DNA from: JAXGZG01 sp040771825
Lineage (GTDB): Bacteria > Bacillota > Sulfobacillia > Fermentithermobacillales > Fermentithermobacillaceae
DNA: 64,000 nt
NCBI GenBank assembly: GCA_040771825.1
Contig: JAXGZG010000004.1
Span: forward strand, 341,989-405,988
Direction: 5' to 3'
The notes below the pieces were generated by a model. That model did not search any database and had not been told where the DNA came from. It saw nothing but the letters and a program-made list of their open reading frames with translations. Shown here one piece after another: positions 23,513 to 32,662 of the stretch (positions within the stretch are counted from its first letter, which is position 1; every line of letters begins with the position of its first letter). The position numbers and the translations under genes were made by a program.

Positions 23513-24289
23513 TTACTTTGTCAAAAAGTCCACAAGAGGCTTCTGGGCATTGGCTGTGGCAAGTATAGAACCCGCAAGGATTAGCCCAAAAATTACCATC
23601 TTGCCCCAGTCCTGGGCAACTAGAGAAGCCGTGTCAACAGGGTTCTTGGATATATAGGCGCTGGCGGCGTAGATTTCCTCACCCAGCATGCAGTAGTCAC
23701 AGGCTGTGAGCATGAAGGCGAGCTGGTGATGGTGCGCGGTACCGCCGATCTGTATTGCGCCTGCCCGCGCTCCGGCTTCGGCGAAAAGTAGCGACTCTGC
23801 CCAAAAAGGCCCTATCATCAGAGTAACCGCCACTCCTTCGCGGGCCATGATTCCAACCACTCCTGACGCATAGGCCCACTGTGAACCGGCGAGGTACCTA
23901 ACATCATCAGATCTGAATACGTCGACTGATCCCTCAGAAGCATATCCTTGCCTAACGATCTCCTCTAATATGGGCTGCATTTGAGGCACCATGGTAGCGG
24001 TAATCAGCCTTGCCTGGTAACGTGCAACCGTTCGTGCCACGTGCCCCAGCACCGCAAAAGAAGCCAGAGTCTGAGGATCATTGAAGTCAGCAGCAGTTCC
24101 GGGAGAGTAGATAATGGGACGGTTCATCTCGGTGGCGCGGCCAACAGCCTCTTCAATGGAGTCGATACCTGGAATGCGACGTATCTCGGGGACTCGCAGT
24201 CCCTTCCTGGCGCGGCTAATCAGTGCAACAACGGTGAGAGTGTAGAATAGAACCACTAGCGAGTCAATTACGTACCCTTGCTCGAGCAT
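23513..24289 (-). CDS. DUF6754-like membrane protein, first gene of the four-gene cluster
   Basis: 258 residues. N-terminal membrane segment ('SLVVLFYTLTVVALI'), then a soluble domain with 'NRPIIYSPGTAADFNDPQTLASFAVLGHVAR', here cited in parts as 'RPIIYSPGTAADF' and 'TLASFAVLGHVAR', followed by 'ASGVVGIMAREGVAVTLMIG', 'GAIQIGGTAHHHQLAFM' and 'LGEEIYAASAYI', and a C-terminal membrane segment ('MVIFGLILAGSILATA'). These blocks match my recollection of DUF6754, a family of unknown function found in Chloroflexota and some Bacillota. ATG with a GAGGGG SD. The His-rich 'AHHHQ' and the E-E pair in 'LGEEIYA' are possible functional residues. Confidence 0.7.
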   Translation of the reverse strand: MLEQGYVIDSLVVLFYTLTVVALISRARKGLRVPEIRRIPGIDSIEEAVGRATEMNRPIIYSPGTAADFNDPQTLASFAVLGHVARTVARYQARLITATMVPQMQPILEEIVRQGYASEGSVDVFRSDDVRYLAGSQWAYASGVVGIMAREGVAVTLMIGPFWAESLLFAEAGARAGAIQIGGTAHHHQLAFMLTACDYCMLGEEIYAASAYISKNPVDTASLVAQDWGKMVIFGLILAGSILATANAQKPLVDFLTK

Positions 24290-24596
24290 GGATTCCCCTC
24301 CAATCTAGGGCTTAGTTACGGAACCCAGAATGGCTGATGTCATACACAAGCCAAATCAGTTTTGAACAACAACCAGATCTCGTGCCGGACTAGGAACAAG
24401 GTCCGGACGGTGAACTCGTGGCGCTAGGCACTGACACCTCCTAATAGAGGATTTCCAACCGAATACGATCGCCCATGGCTACCGAGATCACTTGCGGAAT
24501 CTCCGGAGCTCTTGTCCCGCTCTTCCTCCGCGCTGCGACAAATACCTTTGTATCTACACACCGAATCCTGTAGTAGCGCTGCTCCAAGACGCCCGA
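24290..24596. other. Intergenic region upstream of the four-gene cluster
   Basis: About 300 bp between the start of the DUF6754-like gene and the lemA terminator. A weak TTGTTC...TGTATG promoter-like pair (17-nt spacing, minus strand) lies about 70 nt before the ATG. Nothing else is recognised. Confidence 0.35.
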
Positions 24597-24635
24597 CCAA
24601 AGAAATAGGGCCTGAGCGACAGGTAGCTCAGGCCC
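24597..24635 (-). terminator. Rho-independent terminator after lemA
   Basis: A 10-bp stem GGGCCTGAGC/GCTCAGGCCC with an 8-nt loop (24608-24635) is followed on the minus strand by TATTTCTTT. It lies about 30 nt past the lemA stop. Confidence 0.75.
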
Positions 24636-24665
24636 ATGTCCAAAAACCATGGAGCGATTGCGTAT

Positions 24666-25235
24666 TTAGTCCGTGAAGTTCACATCAGGCACTATCCTGG
24701 CGGAGTCTGGAATCTCGAAGTAGGCCCGAGACCCAAACCCCAGAGATCTGGCGATCAGTACGTTAGGGAACTGCTTTACCCTGGCGTTGAAACCCTTCAC
24801 AATCTCATTGAATCTCCCGCGCTCCACCGATAGTCGGTTCTCAGTCCCAGTCAGCTCATCCATGAGAGCCCTAAACTGCGTGTCGGCCTTGAGGTCAGGG
24901 TAGTTTTCAACAACTACCAGAAGTCGCGCCAAAGCCGACTCAAATTGGTTGGCAGCCTCAACTCGCTCCTCAACCGGCAAATTGCCTCCCAGCCTGGCTC
25001 TGGCGTCAGCGATAGCTGTGAAAACATCCTCTTCGTGTTTCGCGTAACCCTTTACGGTGCTAACCAAGTTCGGGATCAGGTCCGCGCGCCGCTGCAGCTG
25101 GTTTTCAACCTGAGCCCACTGACCGTCTACACCTTCATTCTCCTTTACAAGGGAGTTGTACTGGGAGACTCCCCATACTCCCAGCAGAAGCACAACACCC
25201 AGGACCACAAGTAGCACCAATCCAGCTTTCTTCAT
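24666..25235 (-). CDS. lemA: LemA family protein
   Basis: 189 residues from the ATG at 25235 with a GGAGGAG SD; the longer frame starts inside the upstream gene. One N-terminal membrane helix ('LVLLVVLGVVLLLGVWGV') is followed by the LemA four-helix domain: 'YNSLVKENEGVDGQWAQVEN', 'QRRADLIPNLVSTVKGY', 'DARARL' and 'FNEIVKGFNARVKQFP'. The C-terminus is extracytoplasmic in LemA proteins. Role unknown in most bacteria; lemA is usually next to a TPM-domain gene, as it is here. Confidence 0.92.
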   Translation of the reverse strand: MKKAGLVLLVVLGVVLLLGVWGVSQYNSLVKENEGVDGQWAQVENQLQRRADLIPNLVSTVKGYAKHEEDVFTAIADARARLGGNLPVEERVEAANQFESALARLLVVVENYPDLKADTQFRALMDELTGTENRLSVERGRFNEIVKGFNARVKQFPNVLIARSLGFGSRAYFEIPDSARIVPDVNFTD

Positions 25236-25895
25236 TTGGCTCCTCCGAGGCCAGAAACCACGGGATGGCAGGCAGAGATCTGTGAAAATCGTCATCATAG
25301 TCGCCGGTCGCTGCCTCTATCTTTAGGTCCACACCCTCCGCCTTAGCGATATACCGGGCGGCGTGCAAAAGGCCTGCGTACAGCCCTTTACCGTACTCGC
25401 CGTCTTCAAAATACGGGGTCATCTCATCAAGGCAGTCACCGGCCCGAGCGTCGGTGATTATGTGCTCAAGGCCGTATCCGACTTCTGCCCTCAGGTCATG
25501 GTCTTCCATTGATACTACGACCAAAGGCCCTTGTCCTCGCCCTTTTTGCCAATGCCCCACTGCTCATACAGGTTAACTGCGTACATCAGAAGACTCTCGT
25601 CGCCGTGATCGTTGACTATCGCCACGGCGAAAGTGGTACCAATCTGATCAAGCACCGCGCCGGCCAATGCCTCTAAGTTAGATCTATCGTCACGAGACAG
25701 TACTCCGACAAAATCGTTGATGTTCCCCTTGGCTTCAGGGTATTGCGGAGCAGAAAGCGCTACAGGTGCTAGGGCCATACTCAGAATTGCCACACAAACC
25801 GAAAAGGCCAATACAGGCACAGGGTTGCCTAGGCTCTGTCTGAACCGGCTAACTGAGCCTATACTCCCTCGATTCTTGGCCCTTGACGGCTGCAC
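25135..25895 (-). pseudogene. TPM-domain (YgcG-like) protein gene with a frameshift
   Basis: The gene starts at a GTG (25895) with a GGGGGGAG SD and encodes a signal peptide plus the first part of a TPM domain ('INDFVGVLSRDDRSNLEALA', 'TFAVAIVNDHG'). After 'YEQWGIGKKGEDKG' the frame stops at TAG; the rest of the domain ('VVVSMEDHDLRAEVGYGLE', 'AGDCLDEMTPYFEDGEY') continues in the -1 frame. Adding one T to the T3 run at 25523-25525 restores the family sequence. The second frame then runs ~100 nt into lemA, and the usual C-terminal membrane helix and Gly-rich tail are missing. Partner of LemA. Either a sequencing indel or a real mutation. Confidence 0.75.
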
Positions 25896-26122
25896 CGCTC
25901 TCCCCCCTTTTCTGCAAAGCAGTTGTCTTCGTATTCATGGTAGACTACGCTGTCCGGGCTTATGAGGTCTGATACGGCCCAGTTCAGATGGGATTCGCGG
26001 TGTAGGAGACCCATGCCCAATGCGCAGTCGGCGCCAAGATGGCCACGATCTCGGCCACAAGTCTTCATCCGGCAAGATATGGTAACATTGATGAGGAATT
26101 CGCGGGTAAAGAGGTGAGCGGC

Positions 26123-27163
26123 ATGTCCGAGCAAGGACCGCCTCAAGGGGCTGTACTTAAGACTTTACTTCCTGGCCAAGCCATATTTTCTGTGCCTAAT
26201 CCAACATTGCGAAGGAAGATAAAACTTGCCCTAGAAAGTCTCGCTCCTTATACAGAAAAGAGTGAGCCTTACTGCGATTACTCCCTTCGCCTTACCCAAG
26301 ACGGTAGCACCGTTGCAGTCAAGCAATTCCGGTCCGGCGCTTTGCAGATCCAGGGAAAGGATGGGCCCCTATTCCAAGGCGCCCTGGCCGCCATATGCTC
26401 TTCCACAAAGGCCAATATTCCTTCGTGCGCCCCGAGGCCGGGTACCGGCTCTTCTGCATCCAGCCGAGAAACCAAGTCAAACGGCCAGTCCCTCTCGTTG
26501 CCCCCCGAGGGGTACCCCTACATTGGAATAGACGAATCGGGAAAAGGTGACTATTTCGGTCCTCTGGTCATCGCCGCGGTTTGCCTGGATGAAGAGGCGG
26601 CTCAACAAATGGCCAGTGCGGGGATTCGAGACTCCAAGGCAATAACCGATGAACGGTGCCAAACTCTTGCGAATCTCATCAAGAAGAGTCTCCCGGGCCT
26701 TTATCAGATAGTTGAAGTCTCTCCCAGACAATACAACATACTGTACCAAGAGTTTCGTGAAGAGAACAAGAACCTCAACAATCTGCTGGCATGGGGGCAC
26801 TCCCGAGCTTTGGAGAGTCTTCTGGAGAACGTTCAATGCCAGTACGCCATATCCGACAAATTCGGCAGCGAAGGCCTCATCAAGTCAAGACTCATGTCAA
26901 AGGGAAGGAATATCCGTCTCATCCAGGAGCCGCGAGCCGAACGGTATGCGGCCGTGGCTGCCGCATCGATCCTCGCCAGGGATCGGTTCCTTTCTAGGCT
27001 TGAGACCATTGGCCAAAGCGTAGGAACGAACCTACCCAAAGGCGCATCCCCGGCAGTCATCGAAGTAGCGCAAGCCCTTGTCAGGGAAAAGGGCAAAACT
27101 GTGCTTTCGGACATAGCCAAACTGCACTTTAAGACCACTGGACACGTCCTTGGCCGGCAATAA
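26123..27163 (+). CDS. rnhC: Ribonuclease HIII
   Basis: 346 residues from the ATG at 26123 (SD GAGGTGAG). An N-terminal ~90-residue TBP-like substrate-binding domain ('LRLTQDGSTVAVKQFRSG') precedes the RNase HII/HIII catalytic domain with 'YIGIDESGKGDYFGPLVIAA' (D-E-S-G-K-G-D), 'GIRDSKAI' and 'YAAVAAASILARDRF'. The N-terminal domain and the G-K-G-D form separate HIII from HII. It removes RNA from RNA:DNA hybrids. A Ser/Thr-rich linker joins the two domains. Divergent from the TPM gene. Confidence 0.93.
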   Translation: MSEQGPPQGAVLKTLLPGQAIFSVPNPTLRRKIKLALESLAPYTEKSEPYCDYSLRLTQDGSTVAVKQFRSGALQIQGKDGPLFQGALAAICSSTKANIPSCAPRPGTGSSASSRETKSNGQSLSLPPEGYPYIGIDESGKGDYFGPLVIAAVCLDEEAAQQMASAGIRDSKAITDERCQTLANLIKKSLPGLYQIVEVSPRQYNILYQEFREENKNLNNLLAWGHSRALESLLENVQCQYAISDKFGSEGLIKSRLMSKGRNIRLIQEPRAERYAAVAAASILARDRFLSRLETIGQSVGTNLPKGASPAVIEVAQALVREKGKTVLSDIAKLHFKTTGHVLGRQ

Positions 27164-27222
27164 CACCTTATACCGCTCTCGACGATCAAAGGCGCCTCAT
27201 TGCGCGAAAACTAGCAAGGTTC

Positions 27223-28113
27223 CTAGCAACACATTGCCGCCATTTTCTCTATGACTAGCCTAGCGTGTTCCGATTCACGAGCCATGTGATACGGAAGAAG
27301 CGGCGGAGCGACCCCCAAGAGGTCGTTCCTCTCCCGGTGGAGAAATGTATCGTAAGTGAAGTCGCGATCGCCCACACTAAGCTCAGTAGCTTCTCTTGAG
27401 AGGCGCCCGGCCGCTGGCATGGTCTTCAAGCCGCACAGGGTAGCGGCGTGGAGTCCTTGGGCCTCTAGCCCTTCCTTCTCCAATAACTTCCGCCATTCTG
27501 CATTCTCGTGATGGTAGCGACTCTCAAGTGAGTCAATGAGGTTCTGGAGCAGTCCTGAGTGAGCCGCCTGGTCCATGAGCCAAAAGCCTACGGTGTCCAG
27601 AAGCGAAGCCATGCTGCATCGGTCCCCACCCGGCATACCGGGCTCAGGTGTGCTGGCGGGATCTAGGGCGATCATGAGAAACCTCCGGGTCTCAGTCACC
27701 ATGTGCACGGCTTCCCCCACAAACACGTTGGCCGACAGGTCGCCAGACAGGAGCGCCGCCACGAGCCAATTTAGGAAACAGAGCATGCGCTGGGCTTCTT
27801 TAACGGCTTCGTCCATGACCCTCCCCTCAGATCCTCTGGCGCACCGTTCCAGAAGGTCCTTGAAACGGGCAGCGAACCCTTTGGCCTCGGCGATAAGTTC
27901 AGGGCGGTCGCAGGGTAGTCCTCCGGCAAGAAAGGTGCCGTGTTCTGAGAAAGTAATCAGCCAAAAAGCCAACCCGAGAACCCGGTCCAGTTGGCCGGCA
28001 GGCGATGCTCCGAAAAAGGGTGTGAACGGAGTAAGCGTTCTGCATTGCTTAACGGCAACACTTGTTTCAGGCCTCAGTAGGTGAATCTCAGCATCTCTAT
28101 CCACGTCTTCCAA
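27223..28113 (-). CDS. DUF2935 (ferritin-like helical) protein
   Basis: 296 residues, almost entirely helical, in two similar halves. The first holds 'LAFWLITFSEHGTFLAGG' and the second 'VGFWLMDQAAHSGLLQNL', each with an FW-L...H motif; helices later in the halves carry E-x(2)-H-type residues ('HMVTETRRF', 'HMARESEHARL'). This duplicated four-helix plan with His/Glu residues is that of DUF2935, which may bind metal. Function unknown. TTG start at 28113, with a GTG four codons in as an alternative. Confidence 0.7.
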   Translation of the reverse strand: MEDVDRDAEIHLLRPETSVAVKQCRTLTPFTPFFGASPAGQLDRVLGLAFWLITFSEHGTFLAGGLPCDRPELIAEAKGFAARFKDLLERCARGSEGRVMDEAVKEAQRMLCFLNWLVAALLSGDLSANVFVGEAVHMVTETRRFLMIALDPASTPEPGMPGGDRCSMASLLDTVGFWLMDQAAHSGLLQNLIDSLESRYHHENAEWRKLLEKEGLEAQGLHAATLCGLKTMPAAGRLSREATELSVGDRDFTYDTFLHRERNDLLGVAPPLLPYHMARESEHARLVIEKMAAMCC

Positions 28114-28264
28114 GCCCCCTCGTCTTCAGGAACTGCCTAAAACCGGAGCGTCCCTGATGGAATTATCCGCAACATGTTATGTTGACTGCGTTCCTGGCGT
28201 GAGGCTTTGGTTCGCGTTCAGGAGTTCTGTTCAAGAAGGCGCGGTCTCTCCTCAACAAGCCACA

Positions 28265-28290
28265 GGCGGGCCATCCCATGACGGCCCGCC
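28265..28290 (-). terminator. GC hairpin after the M14 peptidase gene
   Basis: GGCGGGCC and GGCCCGCC form a perfect 8-bp stem with a 10-nt loop, 30 nt past the stop of the minus-strand peptidase gene. The minus-strand tail (TGTGGCTTGTTG) is only mildly U-rich. Confidence 0.5.
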
Positions 28291-28319
28291 GCGTCTGTCC
28301 ATGGTTCGAAACCCGATAT

Positions 28320-30878
28320 CTACTCGGGGATGCTCGACCCCAGATAGAGCGAGTTGAATATGATCTTGTAGGTGCCCTTGGCCTGCGCTCTGAAGTGGGG
28401 ATGGAAACCGACCAAAACCACCCTGCCGTGACCCACGGCGAACTCGACCAAAGCGGCCTTGTTGGTCAGGTACTGACCTCCAAGGAGCCACCCCGACAAG
28501 AGCGGATCTACAGACGGGTATTTGGCCACGACTGTCCCGTCATCTAAATTCCAAGCAGGGCTTCTGCTGAACATGACTGCGGTCTCCCTAGGAAGCCCGA
28601 ACCCCAGGGGATGTCCCGTATCTACCACGACCTTGAGCACGGAACCGGGAGCGAAGAAATCCTGGGACTTCTTGTCGGCAACAACATTCTGGCACGGCAG
28701 ACCAAGCTCAGATACGGCCCACCCACAGGCAGCATCTAGGAACACACAGGTACCGCCCTTCTCCACAAACGAAGCGATGGCATCTTTGCCTTGTGCTCCC
28801 AACCCGCCGGCGAACTCTGGCGGGCAGTTGCCGGGCCGGTTTCCGTCGCGGATGAAGTCCGCTCCCTGTGAGGGAAACACGATGGTGTCAAATTCCCCAT
28901 TCAGTTCGCCTCTGCGTAAACGGCGGTTCTCAACTGACTGGTACGGAAAGCCATATTCCTCAAGCACATACCGCAGCCAACCCTCATCGGCGTTAGGCCG
29001 ATACGATTTATAGATTGCAGCCCTTGGCGTCCTGAGTTGAAGTCTGGGACTCTTCACAGGCGACATCGGAGAAACCCCTAGGGCGCAAACTCCGTATTCC
29101 CGGCAGGCGGCGTCCAGAGCGTCCCGGTAGGTAGTCGGCACCAGGAACGTGCCTGCTTCCACTATCCGGTCACCGTCTTTGTAGGACACTGTGGTACGGT
29201 ACACATCAACGGAATCGTTCAGTAGACGGTTAGCTACCTTGGCTGCGGCATTGACTGACGGCTCAATGGCCAGCCAGGTCTCGCTCTTGGCAGGTGAACC
29301 GCTATCCACAGTGACAGCGGCCGGCGCTGGTCCGCCGGTACATGCAGTACTGGCACCCCGCGATTCCCCCCCGCCGACTGCCGAACCTTCCGGCAACCCG
29401 GGTTCCTGGACTCTAGACAAGCTGCAGGCGAAAGGACTATTGGCCAGGTACGCTTTGACTCCCATTAAAAGAGGCAGCGTGTGGCCGGTGACGTCATATG
29501 GGAGTTTGGGAGGCCCACCTGGATACTGCCTGAGATCCGGGTAGTTCTGCACTTCTAAAAGAGTCTTGGCGAAAGCACCGTAGGGCTGAGCCAGTTTGAT
29601 GACGTAGGACCCGCATCTGTGGGTAACACCATCTACCTCAAAATCCTCCAGAGCCTGATGGATTTCCACCTGCCCCATGTGCATCACTTTGAGAAGCTCA
29701 TAGAGCATGACAGGGTCCCTTTGATCGCTAGGAAATACGAAAGCGTAGGGCTCTTCTCGGTCGCACGCCCGCATAGAAAGCTTCAGGAAATTTGAGACCC
29801 ACATGTCTCGGAACTTGGCAGCGTGGCTCAGACATCCCAAAGATGCGACCTTCTCGTAGTCAACTACATCCCTCAATCGCCACTCCCCGCCTGGCCAAGG
29901 AACCGGGTGATTCCAAGTTGCCTCTCGGGGGTCAGCGCCGTCCCTCGTGGGACGAAGCTCATCCTGGCGTCTCGTCACAGGTGTAGCCAGCTTCACGCTT
30001 GCTGCCTCAATGAGAATCCTTACACCGCCGTGGTAGTGCTGATACGCCCTTGAAGGGGCAAACGCATCGTAGCCGTTATAGCAACTTACTCCCGTCTTTC
30101 CCGACGAGACCACCTCGCTGATTATGTGCGAGCCGAGATCTGCGATCTCCTGACGCAGAATGTAGTCAATGTTGGGATCGTAAGGATCGAGGTACGGCGG
30201 CACAAATAGCCGAAAACCCAAATCGCCCATTTGGTGCAAATCGAACACGATGTGGGGATGCCAGACATGGTGAACCTTCTCCACAGTCAGCCTGTTCTCC
30301 ACCAGGTTAAGCATGAACCAGTCTCTGTTGTTATCATGACCCGCGTACTTTTGGTACAGGAAGGGCAGAGTCACTCCTTCCCACTTGGTTCCAAGGTACT
30401 TCTTGTACCACTCCACGACCATGTCCAGTCCATCGGGGTTCAAAGACGGAATCAGGATCAGGATGACGTTGTCCAGTATCTCTTGGATCTTGGGGTCATC
30501 CCGGGTCTCAAGGTCGTAAGCCAATTCCATAGACATTTGGGCGGCCCCAACCTCAGTGGCGTGGATAGAGCAAGATATGAGCACTACTGTCTTGCCCAAA
30601 GCCGCCAGCTTCTCTCCTTCGTCACAAGAAAGGTCGCGAGGATCGGCCAAACGGCCCTGAATCTCCCTAAGCTCATCCAGCCTCTCCAGGTTCTCAGGAG
30701 ATGAGATGCATAGGTAGAAGAACGGCCTGCCTTCAGTGGACTCCCCCATATCGAACCACCGGATTCGCCTTGCTCCTTGAGCCAGTTGACGCATGTATCC
30801 CGTAATCTCGGACCAATCAGCAAGCTTCCTGTCATCTCCGGGCCTAAACCCCAAATAAGTAGTAGGCGAGACTGCCAT
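28320..30878 (-). CDS. M14 family zinc carboxypeptidase-like protein
   Basis: 852 residues. The N-terminal ~330 residues are an M14 peptidase domain: zinc ligands in 'SCSIHATEVG' (H-x-x-E) and 'IVFDLHQMGD' (His), plus 'LIPSLNPDGLDM' and 'HDNNRDWF' substrate-site segments. No signal peptide is evident at the ATG, which has no clear SD. The C-terminal half is unrecognised but includes 'GKDAIASFVEKGGTCVFLD', a glutamine-amidotransferase-like fold common at the end of large M14 proteins. It probably trims peptides or wall peptides from the C-terminus. Expressed alone or with the aminotransferase ~100 nt upstream. Confidence 0.85.
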   Translation of the reverse strand: MAVSPTTYLGFRPGDDRKLADWSEITGYMRQLAQGARRIRWFDMGESTEGRPFFYLCISSPENLERLDELREIQGRLADPRDLSCDEGEKLAALGKTVVLISCSIHATEVGAAQMSMELAYDLETRDDPKIQEILDNVILILIPSLNPDGLDMVVEWYKKYLGTKWEGVTLPFLYQKYAGHDNNRDWFMLNLVENRLTVEKVHHVWHPHIVFDLHQMGDLGFRLFVPPYLDPYDPNIDYILRQEIADLGSHIISEVVSSGKTGVSCYNGYDAFAPSRAYQHYHGGVRILIEAASVKLATPVTRRQDELRPTRDGADPREATWNHPVPWPGGEWRLRDVVDYEKVASLGCLSHAAKFRDMWVSNFLKLSMRACDREEPYAFVFPSDQRDPVMLYELLKVMHMGQVEIHQALEDFEVDGVTHRCGSYVIKLAQPYGAFAKTLLEVQNYPDLRQYPGGPPKLPYDVTGHTLPLLMGVKAYLANSPFACSLSRVQEPGLPEGSAVGGGESRGASTACTGGPAPAAVTVDSGSPAKSETWLAIEPSVNAAAKVANRLLNDSVDVYRTTVSYKDGDRIVEAGTFLVPTTYRDALDAACREYGVCALGVSPMSPVKSPRLQLRTPRAAIYKSYRPNADEGWLRYVLEEYGFPYQSVENRRLRRGELNGEFDTIVFPSQGADFIRDGNRPGNCPPEFAGGLGAQGKDAIASFVEKGGTCVFLDAACGWAVSELGLPCQNVVADKKSQDFFAPGSVLKVVVDTGHPLGFGLPRETAVMFSRSPAWNLDDGTVVAKYPSVDPLLSGWLLGGQYLTNKAALVEFAVGHGRVVLVGFHPHFRAQAKGTYKIIFNSLYLGSSIPE

Positions 30879-30981
30879 AGGCGCGCACCGCTAATTTCGG
30901 TGCTTTCCTCCCTTCGGGCAAATGGTAGGTTAAAGATGGTCACAGGACACACTTTCCATTCGGGAGTCGAAATTTCCTCCT

Positions 30982-32379
30982 CTAGCGTCTCCCCCGGATC
31001 ACTGAAGCGGCAAAACTGAAGAAGCCCCTGTCACCCTTGAAGACATCCTCCAAGGCGTTGAGGACATAATCGATTTGCTCCTGCGTCACAGTTAGAGGCG
31101 GCTCAAGCCTCATGACGTTAGGGTTATTCAAGGTGTAAGCAGTTATGATGTGGTGCTTGCGGAAGAGATCTGCGGCCACCATTGACGCGAAGTACTCCTC
31201 CGACACCCTGTTGATGGAGCCGGCGGTCAGGGCGTCAAGCAAACCGCCCACAGGCTTCTTGAATTCCACTCCGATGAGAAGGCCCATGCCCCTAACGTCT
31301 TCAATCACCTTGTACCTGTCTTTCAAGGCATTGAGGCCACCTAGAAAGTACTTGCCTAACTCAGCTGCCCTTTCTGGAAGCTCATCGGAGACGACCTTTT
31401 GGATAGTGGCCAGAGCAGCAGCGCAAGCCCTAGTTCCCCCTCCAAACGTGGAAGTGTGCAGTACTGCCCGGTTGAGCCCTCCGTAGGCCTTCTCCCACAC
31501 TCTTCTCGTGGCTACTGTAGCCCCGATTGGGACAACTCCTCCGCCTAGAGCCTTGGCGAGGCAAAGGATGTCAGGTGCCACTCCTTCATGTTCGCACGCA
31601 AACAGGCGGCCAGTGCGGCCAAGACCCGTCTGCACCTCGTCGGCAATCAGAAGAGCATCGTACCTGTATGTAAGCTCCCGCACGTTCCGAAGATACCCCT
31701 CAGGAAACACAACCACGCCGCCTTCGCCTTGAATAGGTTCCATAATGAAAGCAGCTACTCTTTGCGACTTCAGAACCCGCTCCAATGCGTCGGCGTCACC
31801 AAAAGGGATCTCCACGGTTCCCGAGAGCAAAGGCTGGAAAGGCGTCTTGTACTTCTCGCGCCCCCCAACAGAAAGCGCCCCGAGAGTCTTTCCGTGAAAA
31901 GCCCCTGTGCAGTAGACGAAGGCTCCGTCGCCCATGGCGCCCCTAGCCAGTTTCAGCCCTGATTCAACAGCTTCGGTGCCGCTGTTGCTGAAGAAAACCA
32001 TCTCAAGATCCCCCGGGGTTATCTCGGCCAAATCGTGAGCCAATGCTGCTTGGAGCGGACTAACTTGGGTCTGCAGGAAAATGGGCCGGGTAGACACCTT
32101 ATCCACAGCGTCAATAATATCCTCTGGGTTGTGACCGAAAACCAGGCTGCCGTAGCCTCCCAGAAAGTCCAGATAATCCTGACCATCTTGGTCCCAGACT
32201 CTGACGCCGTCACCCCTTACGAAGCCGCGATCGAATCCTATGACAGAAAGCAGAGTTTTGAGGCCCGGATTCACATACCTAGAAAACAGCTCGCCGCTTT
32301 GCGCCCCGGTCAGGCTGAGAGCCCCATTGAGCCCAAGAAGCCTAGGCGTACCTTGCTCACCCTGAGAGTAAGTTAGCAT
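30982..32379 (-). CDS. Class III aminotransferase, putrescine/ornithine aminotransferase-like
   Basis: 465 residues. PLP-binding features: 'SNSGTEAVESGLKLAR', 'IADEVQTGLGRTGRLFACEH' (D of the D-E-V-Q motif) and the Schiff-base lysine in 'LCLAKALGGGVVPIGA'. The N-terminal ~50-residue extension before 'FVRGDGVRVWDQDGQDYLD' resembles putrescine aminotransferase (PatA/YgjG) more than short acetylornithine enzymes. It would move an amino group from putrescine, cadaverine or ornithine to 2-oxoglutarate. The decarboxylase at 2.4 kb makes a suitable substrate, but the two genes are far apart. Confidence 0.85.
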   Translation of the reverse strand: MLTYSQGEQGTPRLLGLNGALSLTGAQSGELFSRYVNPGLKTLLSVIGFDRGFVRGDGVRVWDQDGQDYLDFLGGYGSLVFGHNPEDIIDAVDKVSTRPIFLQTQVSPLQAALAHDLAEITPGDLEMVFFSNSGTEAVESGLKLARGAMGDGAFVYCTGAFHGKTLGALSVGGREKYKTPFQPLLSGTVEIPFGDADALERVLKSQRVAAFIMEPIQGEGGVVVFPEGYLRNVRELTYRYDALLIADEVQTGLGRTGRLFACEHEGVAPDILCLAKALGGGVVPIGATVATRRVWEKAYGGLNRAVLHTSTFGGGTRACAAALATIQKVVSDELPERAAELGKYFLGGLNALKDRYKVIEDVRGMGLLIGVEFKKPVGGLLDALTAGSINRVSEEYFASMVAADLFRKHHIITAYTLNNPNVMRLEPPLTVTQEQIDYVLNALEDVFKGDRGFFSFAASVIRGRR

Positions 32380-32420
32380 GACGTCACTTCCCCGACACAG
32401 ATTTTACTTTGGCAGTTGTT

Positions 32421-32480
32421 GTCTGCATATCTGTATGTGCACATGGCTGTGCACAATCAATATACAACCTCCTTCTATTC
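32421..32480 (-). promoter_or_regulatory. Putative aminotransferase promoter with two TGTGCACA boxes in the spacer
   Basis: On the minus strand TTGATT and CATACA are 17 nt apart, ~60 nt before the aminotransferase ATG. Two 8-bp palindromes TGTGCACA (32436-32443 and 32448-32455), 4 nt apart, fall across the spacer and the -10 box, where a regulator would block or bend the promoter. Confidence 0.4.
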
Positions 32481-32560
32481 ACTGGCAACTGGAATAGTGC
32501 TCTTGAATAGCGCCACTGGACAGAGCCACCTGAACAGAGACACTGAATGGCAGGCCGCGT

Positions 32561-32619
32561 CCCTTGGTGACATAATCTCCAAGGGACAAGTCACCGAGCC
32601 AATTATGTCAACATAATCT
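32561..32619 (+). promoter_or_regulatory. Operator-like palindrome and alternative hairpins upstream of the MATE gene
   Basis: A 16-bp palindrome ATTATGT-CA-ACATAAT lies at 32602-32617. The same ACATAATCT half recurs at 32570-32578. In RNA, three overlapping stems can form: CCCTTGG/CCAAGGG (32561-32585), GGTGAC/GTCACC (32566-32595) and TGACATAAT/ATTATGTCA (32568-32610). They share bases and so cannot form together. A repressor operator, or a leader switch, is plausible. Confidence 0.45.
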
Positions 32620-32662
32620 GTATAGAAAGGTGCCAAATGGCCACCTTGCCCCGCGTACATGG

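Noticed and set aside
24441..24650. 69-codon minus-strand ORF downstream of lemA
   Set aside because: It runs through the lemA terminator hairpin and has no SD; composition is not protein-like.
32416..32616. 66-codon ORF upstream of the MATE gene
   Set aside because: No SD, no family, and it covers the palindromes and hairpins, which explain the sequence better.
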